Assembly: GCA_947486675.1 (NCBI GenBank) | Contig: CANKUF010000047.1 | Coordinates: 1-6,141 of the forward strand | Source: Acidimicrobiaceae bacterium | Lineage (GTDB): Bacteria; Actinomycetota; Acidimicrobiia; Acidimicrobiales; Ilumatobacteraceae | Reading direction: 5' to 3' | DNA length: 6,141 bases | In this document: positions 1 through 4,864 of the stretch, piece by piece | How positions within the stretch are numbered: position 1 is the stretch's first letter | Layout of the letters: the number at the start of each line of letters is the position of its first letter | Notes under the pieces: generated by a model | Seen by the model: the letters and a program-made list of their open reading frames with translations, nothing else | Database searches by the model: none | Told to the model about the DNA's origin: nothing | Translations under genes and position numbers: made by a program

Positions 1-247
1 GACATTTTTGACCAGGAACCATTCCAGCCGACAAAGCACCATGAGTTCCGATCATGGTGTTCGCACCGATCTGAATGTATTGCTCGTTAAAAATGGTGGT
101 TTGAGGAAAACAGATGATGCTGTTTTGACCAAATGCACCAAATCGCTTACCTCTCGTGGTGCTCGGACCAATGGATCCGTGAATCGACAGCCAGTCCCAA
201 ACCGCATGCGCAACTCGCTCCTTCAACCGCAGGGCTATGGAAATCAT
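1..247 (-). CDS. Hexapeptide-repeat (left-handed beta-helix) acyltransferase, N-terminal part only
   Basis: The minus strand reads open from an ATG at 247-245 to the left edge, giving 82 residues; the rest of the gene lies outside the window. After about 35 residues with a short basic/amphipathic helix (VAHAVWDWLSIHG), the protein shows the spaced Gly/Ile pattern of a left-handed beta-helix: RFGAFGQNSIICFP (residues 35-48), then YIQIGANTMIG (57-67) and ALSAGMVPGQ (71-80). Members of this family usually transfer acetyl or other acyl groups from acyl-CoA to sugars or small molecules, working as trimers; the catalytic region is not visible here, so neither substrate nor activity can be assigned. 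An in-frame TAA upstream (within 281-300) limits the 5' end, and the ATG is the first one; it has no Shine-Dalgarno but a TAGATT hexamer 7 nt upstream. It is divergent from panB across 30 bp; a shared role in CoA metabolism is possible but unsupported. The plus-strand reading frame over the same bases has no recognisable protein character. Confidence 0.75.
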   Translation of the reverse strand, partial: MISIALRLKERVAHAVWDWLSIHGSIGPSTTRGKRFGAFGQNSIICFPQTTIFNEQYIQIGANTMIGTHGALSAGMVPGQKC

Positions 248-254
248 GAATTGC

Positions 255-260
255 AATCTA
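255..260 (-). promoter_or_regulatory. Predicted -10 element of the acyltransferase gene (near-leaderless)
   Basis: On the minus strand the hexamer TAGATT (260 to 255) is followed by 7 nt and then the ATG at 247. A sigma-70-type -10 normally places the transcription start 6-7 nt past its last base, so the transcript would begin at or one base before the start codon. No convincing -35 is seen at the right distance. It lies 5 bp from the panB -10 on the other strand, so the two polymerases could not bind at once. Inferred from geometry only. Confidence 0.45.
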
Positions 261-265
261 ATCGG

Positions 266-271
266 TAGCCT
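266..271 (+). promoter_or_regulatory. Predicted -10 element of panB (leaderless)
   Basis: TAGCCT matches TANNNT and is followed by exactly 6 nt (272-277) before the GTG start at 278, so transcription would start on the G of the start codon. No -35 match is visible at 16-18 bp upstream. The hexamer sits inside a 13-bp motif (261-273, ATCGGTAGCCTGA) that recurs with two mismatches at the equivalent place in front of the hydrolase gene (3386-3398). This supports GTG 278 as the true start despite the lack of a ribosome binding site. Confidence 0.5.
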
Positions 272-277
272 GATTTT

Positions 278-1102
278 GTGACTGAAGCGTTATCCCGCCC
301 TCGCATCACTGTGCCCATGGTGATCGCCAACAAGGGATCTGGCAGACCACTCACCATGATTACCGCTTATGACGCAACCTTTGCGCGAATCGTCGATGAG
401 TCTGGTGTGGACATGATTCTCGTTGGTGACTCGGTTGGGTCTGTTGTGCAAGGTGTTGCGAACACCATTCCTGTCACTCTTGAAGAAATGGAATATCACG
501 TGAAATTGGTAGCGCGTGCAAATCCGCGCGCACTGATTGTTGGCGACCTACCTTTCGGTTCGTATCAGGTGCATACCGAACAGGCCGTACGCAGCGCCAT
601 CCGACTTGTGAAGGCAGGCGCTTCGGCAGTGAAGCTTGAAGGTGGCACCACCATGTTTGACACCATTGCTGCAATATCTCGTGTCGACATTCCTGTCATG
701 GGCCATATTGGTCTAACTCCACAGAGCTATCACCGAATGGGTGGACATCGCGTTCAGGGTCGAGTTGATGGCAACGTTGCGGGCGGACGTGAGCGGTTGT
801 TAGAAGATGCACACTCAGTCCAGCATTCAGGTGCATTTGCAATAGTTATTGAAGGAATACCGCGTGATCTGGCAAAAGAAATCACCAATTCGCTTTCAAT
901 TCCAACCATCGGCATAGGTGCAGGACCTGATTGCGATGGACAGGTACTTGTACTGCATGACATTTTGGGCTTGACGCAAAACACATTGAAGTTCACTCGA
1001 AAATATGCAGACATACGAACCACCAGCGTCGATGCCTGCAAGCAATTCGTTGCAGAGGTACGAAACGGATCGTGGCCAGACGATGACCACTCTTTTCACT
1101 GA
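278..1102 (+). CDS. panB: 3-methyl-2-oxobutanoate hydroxymethyltransferase (ketopantoate hydroxymethyltransferase)
   Basis: Cytosolic PanB transfers a hydroxymethyl group from 5,10-methylene-tetrahydrofolate to 2-oxoisovalerate, making ketopantoate, the first committed step of pantothenate and CoA synthesis. The 274-residue protein has the usual length and a complete TIM-barrel: TAYDATFA (29-36), the metal-binding Asp in GDS (D51), GDLPFGSYQ (D90), KLEGG (E121), the hallmark GHIGLTPQSYHRMGGHRVQGR region (142-162), the catalytic-type Glu in IEGIP (E192), and GIGAGPDCDGQVLVLHD (212-228). These match the metal and active-site positions known for bacterial PanB, so it should be active. The start is a GTG; no Shine-Dalgarno is present, but a -10 hexamer 6 nt upstream makes a leaderless message likely. 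The last 20 bases overlap the start of panC in another frame, implying translational coupling and joint expression. It is divergent from the acyltransferase gene. Confidence 0.97.
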   Translation: MTEALSRPRITVPMVIANKGSGRPLTMITAYDATFARIVDESGVDMILVGDSVGSVVQGVANTIPVTLEEMEYHVKLVARANPRALIVGDLPFGSYQVHTEQAVRSAIRLVKAGASAVKLEGGTTMFDTIAAISRVDIPVMGHIGLTPQSYHRMGGHRVQGRVDGNVAGGRERLLEDAHSVQHSGAFAIVIEGIPRDLAKEITNSLSIPTIGIGAGPDCDGQVLVLHDILGLTQNTLKFTRKYADIRTTSVDACKQFVAEVRNGSWPDDDHSFH

Positions 1103-1931
1103 TCTCGATTCGTACAGCGAATGGCGGAATAGCATTCCGTTTGGCAAAACCATTGGTTTCGTTCCCACGATGGGAGCCCTCCATGAAGGACACCTCAGTC
1201 TCATCCGCGCTGCGTCGGCACAGTGCGATTTCGTAGTCGTCAGTATCTATGTAAATGACCTGCAATTCGGTTCTGCGAACGACTTCCAGCATTATCCGCG
1301 AACACAAACAGATGATGTGAACTTATGTTCAACCGCAAACGTCAGTGTTGTTTTTGCGCCGTTAAAAAGCCAATTGTTCCCTAACGAGATAATGACACTC
1401 CTTCAACCATCAAATGCAGCCGACCATTTTGAAGGCTCAGATCGCCCCGGTCACTTTGCTGGTGTGGTCACAATCGTTGATCGCCTGTTTTCCGTCGTGA
1501 AACCAACGCATGCATACTTTGGAATTAAGGATTATCAGCAGGTTGCCGTTATCAATCACATGTCATCACAATTGCATCCAGACATTTCAATCGAGATCTG
1601 CGCAACTGAACGAGAACCCGATGGTTTGGCATTGTCGAGCCGCAATAGATTTCTCTCTCAACGTGCACGCACAAGTGCTGCACTTTTGCCCAAAGCATTA
1701 ACTACCGCAATCACCAACTGGAAATCTGGCGTTATGCAATCAAGCGCACTCATTGACGCTGTACATTCGGTTCTTGCACAAGACCCAACGATCAAAGTTC
1801 AATACATCTCAATTGTTCAAGCAGGCTCAATGGATCAGGTGCAGACTGTCGGTTCAGCCGATGTCGTCATTGCAGCAGTTGTGATTGATGGAGTACGCCT
1901 TATTGACAACATGTCATTTGCTAACGCTTAA
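1083..1931 (+). CDS. panC: Pantothenate synthetase (pantoate--beta-alanine ligase)
   Basis: PanC activates pantoate with ATP to pantoyl-adenylate and condenses it with beta-alanine to give pantothenate, in the cytosol. From ATG 1083 the protein is 282 residues, the usual length. It shows the nucleotidyl-transferase signature PTMGALHEGH (28-37, the HIGH-like motif), HYPRT (70-74), FEGSDRPGHFAGVVT (116-130), the ATP-binding FGIKDYQQ (146-153) and EREPDGLALSSRN (176-188, the KMSKS-like loop). An in-frame ATG at 1005 would add 26 residues lying inside panB; I chose 1083 because PTMG then falls about 28 residues from the start, as in the family, and because it gives a 20-base coupled overlap with panB. 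No Shine-Dalgarno is visible. One oddity: the usually conserved FVNP(x)QF loop reads YVNDLQF (56-62), so the Pro is Asp (D59), while Asn58 and Gln61 remain. The 3' end overlaps the convergent ProA-like gene by 11 bases. Confidence 0.97.
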   Translation: MTTLFTDLDSYSEWRNSIPFGKTIGFVPTMGALHEGHLSLIRAASAQCDFVVVSIYVNDLQFGSANDFQHYPRTQTDDVNLCSTANVSVVFAPLKSQLFPNEIMTLLQPSNAADHFEGSDRPGHFAGVVTIVDRLFSVVKPTHAYFGIKDYQQVAVINHMSSQLHPDISIEICATEREPDGLALSSRNRFLSQRARTSAALLPKALTTAITNWKSGVMQSSALIDAVHSVLAQDPTIKVQYISIVQAGSMDQVQTVGSADVVIAAVVIDGVRLIDNMSFANA

Positions 1932-3372
1932 TAGATGCGTCAATCTGGCGAACTCGGTAACGAACCGTAAAAATCGAGTCGCCACTCAGGATTCCTCCTC
2001 GGGCAAATGTGCGACCGTTCTGCCAGTTAGACAGACCTAATTCTGGCTTGCGTAACGCATATTGTCCGTCAACCCAGCGAGTCATTCCATCACCAAAGAA
2101 TGGTGCATTTGACGACCTCCAAGCATCTTCAACTTCTTGATCATCATCAGAAAGCACTGACAACACGAACGATGGCGAATAACGATTGAACAATGCAACT
2201 GCTTCCCGAACGTTGTCAACAACAACGATTGAAACTTCGGGATGGTTCTCCCACTCCCATTCCGTGCCAAGAGTTTGATGATCAATTTCCTCCAACTTGC
2301 AATCGTTAGGAAGGACAAATTGGGTCAGAGCTTCACCTACGTGTGCGTCAATGTGTAGGACCGCATGAGTTTTGCGCTGGCTTGCCGCGTTTGAAACTCC
2401 ATCGATGACTGCCTGCAAATTTCTCCCTAAATTTGCGCGCGTAATCACCACGGTGTTCAGCGTGTTGCAAACTTTGCGATCGAGAGAAAACTGAACGACA
2501 CTCCGCAACCGGTCAAGATCGGCCACATCGGACACCACCATCCAGGCTCCGCCTGTTCCATGAAGACTTGCTGGTATGCCATGCATCTGAGCAATTTCGC
2601 CAAGTAAGGCAACTGAGGATCCACTGCCCCGTGCGACCGCCAAGGCCAACCGGCGATCCGAAAATAGCGCCCAAGCGCAGGCGTGTGTTTTCGATGGCAA
2701 CAGCACGACTGCGCTGTTAGGGAGACCGGCATCAGCAAGGCTCGGTATCACCGCGAGATTCATGATCGCTTGTGCCGTCTCAAAGGCATCACTTCCGATT
2801 CTGAAAACACAAACATTTCGGCTGCGAAGCACCCCAGTGGCATCTGCAAAAACATTTGGTCGACCTTCAAACACAAATCCCACAACACCAAGCGGAGCAC
2901 TATGGGATTCAATTGACCAACCATCATGCACAACCGTTTCACGTGCGACGCTTGACGATGCAACCGTTTCCCAAATTCGCAGTGCGTCAATCATGTCTTG
3001 CCGCATTGAATCACTCAGCACCAAACGCGTAATAGACCTGCCAGTGGCACTTGCCGTTGCAACGTCAACGTCATTGGCAGCGCGGATAGCACTGAATACC
3101 TCTTCATCTTCAAGTCTTTCAGCGAATCGTGAATAGAATTCTGTAATTTGAGACTCTGCAACATTGCTTAGTTCGCTAAAGGCTCGGAGTGCATCTTCTA
3201 TGCAGTTACCAACTAGATCGGACTCAGCCTTGGGAACCAGTAATAAACCAGAAGACGGTGGCGCGAGCAACAGATCTCCATCGGAAAAACGTCGGGCGAT
3301 GTCTTCGCCTATCTCAACGAGTTGTCCATCGATGAGTACCTTGTCATGCGGGTTAAGTGTCATGCGAGGCAT
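1921..3372 (-). CDS. ProA-like (gamma-glutamyl phosphate reductase-related) aldehyde dehydrogenase superfamily protein, substrate unknown
   Basis: From ATG 3372 the product is 483 residues, about 65 longer than typical ProA (about 417). Homology to ProA begins near IRAANDVDVATA (95-106) and continues through PLGVVGFVFEGRPNVFADA (160-178, ProA: PLGV.G..YEARPNV), the cofactor-fold region, ALAVARGSGSSVALL (243-257), GIPASLHGTGGA (265-276), and the active-site segment LDRKVCNTLNTVVI (297-310) with Cys302 as the likely catalytic thiol. The C-terminal segments EWEWEN (371-376), TRWVDGQYALRKPELGLSNW (431-450) and FARGGILSG (456-464) replace the ProA signatures TRF.DGG..GLGAE and HARGPMGLEAL. So an NAD(P)-dependent acyl-phosphate or aldehyde oxidoreductase fold is well supported, but true proline-pathway function is doubtful. 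Residues 1 to about 55 form an N-terminal extension of unknown role. The frame stays open to 3714, but that part is antisense to the hydrolase gene. ATG 3363 is an alternative start; 3372 is preferred because a TACGAT hexamer lies 6 nt upstream. The stop overlaps panC by 11 bases. Confidence 0.85.
   Translation of the reverse strand: MPRMTLNPHDKVLIDGQLVEIGEDIARRFSDGDLLLAPPSSGLLLVPKAESDLVGNCIEDALRAFSELSNVAESQITEFYSRFAERLEDEEVFSAIRAANDVDVATASATGRSITRLVLSDSMRQDMIDALRIWETVASSSVARETVVHDGWSIESHSAPLGVVGFVFEGRPNVFADATGVLRSRNVCVFRIGSDAFETAQAIMNLAVIPSLADAGLPNSAVVLLPSKTHACAWALFSDRRLALAVARGSGSSVALLGEIAQMHGIPASLHGTGGAWMVVSDVADLDRLRSVVQFSLDRKVCNTLNTVVITRANLGRNLQAVIDGVSNAASQRKTHAVLHIDAHVGEALTQFVLPNDCKLEEIDHQTLGTEWEWENHPEVSIVVVDNVREAVALFNRYSPSFVLSVLSDDDQEVEDAWRSSNAPFFGDGMTRWVDGQYALRKPELGLSNWQNGRTFARGGILSGDSIFTVRYRVRQIDASIKR
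1946..1984 (+). terminator. Hairpin after panC, possible 3' end signal without U-tract
   Basis: TGGCG-A-ACTCG (1946-1956) pairs with CGAGT-CGCCA (1975-1984): ten base pairs with one bulged A (1951) and an 18-nt loop; a smaller competing stem CGGT/ACCG (1955-1958 with 1964-1967) lies inside. It begins 15 nt past the panC stop, inside the 3' coding end of the opposing ProA-like gene. No T-run follows on either strand, so a classical intrinsic terminator is not supported; it could be an actinobacterial-type U-less terminator or an RNA 3' end stabiliser. In the panC message this tail is untranslated and free to fold, while in the opposing message ribosomes would cross it. Confidence 0.35.
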
Positions 3373-3378
3373 GACTCC

Positions 3379-3384
3379 ATCGTA
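3379..3384 (-). promoter_or_regulatory. Predicted -10 element of the ProA-like gene (leaderless)
   Basis: On the minus strand TACGAT (3384 to 3379) is followed by exactly 6 nt (GGAGTC) and then ATG 3372, so the message would begin on the start codon. The GGAG in that spacer is only 2 nt from ATG 3372, too close to serve as a Shine-Dalgarno, and 11 nt from the alternative ATG 3363, rather far. The element lies 6 bp from the oppositely oriented -10 of the hydrolase gene, so the two promoters should exclude each other. The -35 position reads TTCATG, a poor match. Confidence 0.45.
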
Positions 3385-3390
3385 GATCGC

Positions 3391-3396
3391 TAGTCT
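3391..3396 (+). promoter_or_regulatory. Predicted -10 element of the MBL-fold hydrolase gene (leaderless)
   Basis: TAGTCT matches TANNNT and is followed by exactly 6 nt (3397-3402) before ATG 3403, placing transcription start on the A of the start codon. It is embedded in ATCGCTAGTCTGA (3386-3398), which matches 11 of 13 bases of the motif at the panB promoter (261-273), in the same orientation and at the same distance from the start codon. No -35 match is seen. Confidence 0.5.
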
Positions 3397-3402
3397 GAAA
3401 TC

Positions 3403-4113
3403 ATGAATGATCGCTTGTACTTTCGCCAGCTGCTGTCGGGCACCGACTTCGCAAAGGAAGACCAAATGGCTCACCAAATGGTCAATTTCGTGTACCTCAT
3501 TGGTGATCTGCAGACGCGCGAATGCATCATCGTCGACCCCGCATATGCGGTGAACGAAATAGCAGAAATCGTCGAAGTAGACGACATGAACCTTGTCGGC
3601 GCACTCGGCACCCACTATCACCCAGACCACGTTGGCGGAAAGATGATGGGTTGGAATATCGAGGGTATTTCTTCGCTTCTTGAACGCAAAGAAATCCCGA
3701 TTCACATCCAGCAATCAGAGATGGAATGGGTCACCAAAACAACGGGCGTTTCATCGAACCAGTTGACAACTCACGTTGGCGGAGATGTGGTTCATGTCGG
3801 CGAAATTGCAATCACCTTGCTGCACACGCCAGGACACACGCCTGGTAGCCAATGCTTCCTCGTTGACGGCAACTTGGTTTCAGGCGACACATTGTTTCTG
3901 GAGGGTTGCGGTCGCACTGATCTTCCTGGTTCGAACCCTGACGATATGTACGACAGCTTGAACATGCTCGCTTCATTGCCAAGCGACACCATCGTCTATC
4001 CGGGGCACCGATACTCGGATCCAGCATTTCTTGCAATGGGACAAGTTCGCGAAACCAACTACGTATTCAAGCCAACCACTAAAGCGGGTTGGTTGCAGTG
4101 GTTCGGGCAATAA
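3403..4113 (+). CDS. Metallo-beta-lactamase-fold hydrolase, glyoxalase II-like
   Basis: The 236-residue cytosolic protein carries all metal-binding motifs of the family: THYHPDH (70-76: His71, His73, Asp75, His76), His145 in HTPGHTPGS (141-149), the bridging Asp162 in SGDTLF (160-165), and His202 in YPGHRYSD (199-206). The segment GCGRTDLPGS (168-177) is typical of the glyoxalase II/YcbL-like branch that hydrolyses thioesters such as S-lactoyl-thiols; a persulfide dioxygenase or another thioester or lactone hydrolase is possible, so the substrate is not fixed. A longer insert between the first and second motifs (77-140) and a short C-terminus ending in GWLQWFGQ make it smaller than classical GloB, without its C-terminal substrate domain. 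The start at ATG 3403 is supported by a -10 hexamer 6 nt upstream; TTG 3415, giving MYFRQLL, is an alternative. It is divergent from the ProA-like gene across 30 bp and convergent with the transporter gene across 10 bp. Confidence 0.9.
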   Translation: MNDRLYFRQLLSGTDFAKEDQMAHQMVNFVYLIGDLQTRECIIVDPAYAVNEIAEIVEVDDMNLVGALGTHYHPDHVGGKMMGWNIEGISSLLERKEIPIHIQQSEMEWVTKTTGVSSNQLTTHVGGDVVHVGEIAITLLHTPGHTPGSQCFLVDGNLVSGDTLFLEGCGRTDLPGSNPDDMYDSLNMLASLPSDTIVYPGHRYSDPAFLAMGQVRETNYVFKPTTKAGWLQWFGQ

Positions 4114-4123
4114 CCGCCAAGGT

Positions 4124-4864
4124 TTACTGAAACACGCCTGAATACACACTGCTGAACCCAGCAACAGTCAGCAGTGCAAGAACAGCAATACGAAAACGGT
4201 CAGGGTCTACACGGTTACGAATGAACTTCCCGATCGAAACGCCGAGCATCATGCTTGGCAAGACTGCGGCGGCAAGCCAAAGATCACTGGTTGCAATTTC
4301 TCCGAACGCTGCAAACAAAGTTAGACCGTATACGCCACTCACAAGAAAGATCATGTTCAAGGTCGCGCGAAAAACCTGAGGTTCGCTCTTTCGGGCTTGT
4401 AATGCAAACACCAATGGAGGCCCATTCGTTGAAGTTGAAGTTAACAAAAAGCCGCTGATTAAACCCATAGACCAATCGAGGCTGATATGTGCACTCGAGA
4501 GGTCACGCCCGCGCACAAGCAAAATCACTCCAAGCAGCACTCCTGCGCCGAGGAAAACCTTCAACACATTTTGGTCTGCATAGATGAACGCCAATAGACC
4601 CAAGGGGGCTCCCAAAAAAGAGGCCCAGAGAAAACGCCGAACTTGAGTTTTGTCTTGATCGTGTTTCAAATCTCGGTATTGGTAAAAATTGTTTGCGGTT
4701 CCAATGAGAGACGCGAGAATCACCGCCCGATGAAGATCGACTACTTGCATCATGATTGGAACGGAAAGTAGCGCGAAGCCGAATCCAACAACTGATTGAA
4801 TGCTTGCTGTTGCAAAAACGATCAAGGCCAGAGCGAGGAAACTCGCAAGTGTTATGTCCATCAT
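4124..4864 (-). CDS. TauE/SafE-family membrane transporter (putative anion or organosulfur exporter)
   Basis: The 246-residue protein is an integral inner-membrane protein with about eight hydrophobic segments, roughly at residues 5-21, 24-42, 45-60, 78-95, 99-117, 132-155, 168-188, 194-213 and 225-243 (some may be re-entrant). The first half has QSVVGFGFALLSVP (23-36) and the second NGPPLVFALQARK (147-159) followed by FRATLNMIFL (165-174), the internal-repeat signatures of TauE/SafE (PF01925). Relatives export sulfite, sulfoacetate or other small organic anions, though most members have unknown substrates. Start: ATG 4864 overlaps the upstream aminotransferase stop as ATGA (4864-4861), the classic translational coupling geometry; ATG 4885 would add 7 residues and ATG 4861 would drop one. 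No Shine-Dalgarno is seen. The partner gene suggests that it moves a substrate or product of that enzyme, but which one cannot be read from sequence. The 3' end faces the hydrolase gene, 10 nt away. Confidence 0.88.
   Translation of the reverse strand: MMDITLASFLALALIVFATASIQSVVGFGFALLSVPIMMQVVDLHRAVILASLIGTANNFYQYRDLKHDQDKTQVRRFLWASFLGAPLGLLAFIYADQNVLKVFLGAGVLLGVILLVRGRDLSSAHISLDWSMGLISGFLLTSTSTNGPPLVFALQARKSEPQVFRATLNMIFLVSGVYGLTLFAAFGEIATSDLWLAAAVLPSMMLGVSIGKFIRNRVDPDRFRIAVLALLTVAGFSSVYSGVFQ
4147..4176 (+). terminator. Perfect 9-bp hairpin after the hydrolase gene, possible 3' end signal
   Basis: CACTGCTGA (4147-4155) and TCAGCAGTG (4168-4176) form a perfect nine-base-pair stem with a 12-nt loop. 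It begins 34 nt past the hydrolase stop and lies in the last codons of the convergent transporter gene, mirroring the hairpin after panC. No T-run follows on the plus strand (CAAGAACAGC), so a standard intrinsic terminator is not supported. In the hydrolase transcript the region is untranslated and could fold freely. Confidence 0.35.

Noticed and set aside
8..268. Plus-strand 86-residue reading frame
   Set aside because: It is antisense to the hexapeptide acyltransferase, its translation is low in hydrophobic structure and rich in Arg, Ser and Asn, and it runs into the panB promoter.
1005..1082. 26-residue upstream extension of panC from ATG 1005
   Set aside because: It lies within panB, and PanC normally has about 28 residues before the PTMG motif, which ATG 1083 gives.
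1914..1985. 23-codon minus-strand frame from GTG 1985, preceded by the only good AGGAGG of the window
   Set aside because: The AGGAGG encodes Arg-Gly-Gly of the conserved ProA-like C-terminus; the frame lies inside that gene's end and the product shows nothing recognisable. Chance match is likely.
2762..3136. 124-residue plus-strand frame
   Set aside because: It is a Ser/Thr/Ala-rich shadow antisense to the ProA-like coding region with no motif.
3415..3417. TTG start for the hydrolase giving MYFRQLL
   Set aside because: It is plausible from family-like N-termini, but ATG 3403 has a -10 hexamer at leaderless spacing and is kept; the choice is not certain.
3373..3714. 114-residue N-terminal extension of the ProA-like frame
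   Set aside because: It is antisense to the well-supported hydrolase gene, including its THYHPDH motif region, and has no ProA-like character.
4112..4124. AACC/GGTT inverted repeat in the 10-nt gap between hydrolase and transporter
   Set aside because: A four-base stem is too weak to be meaningful; the 9-bp stem at 4147-4176 is the better candidate.
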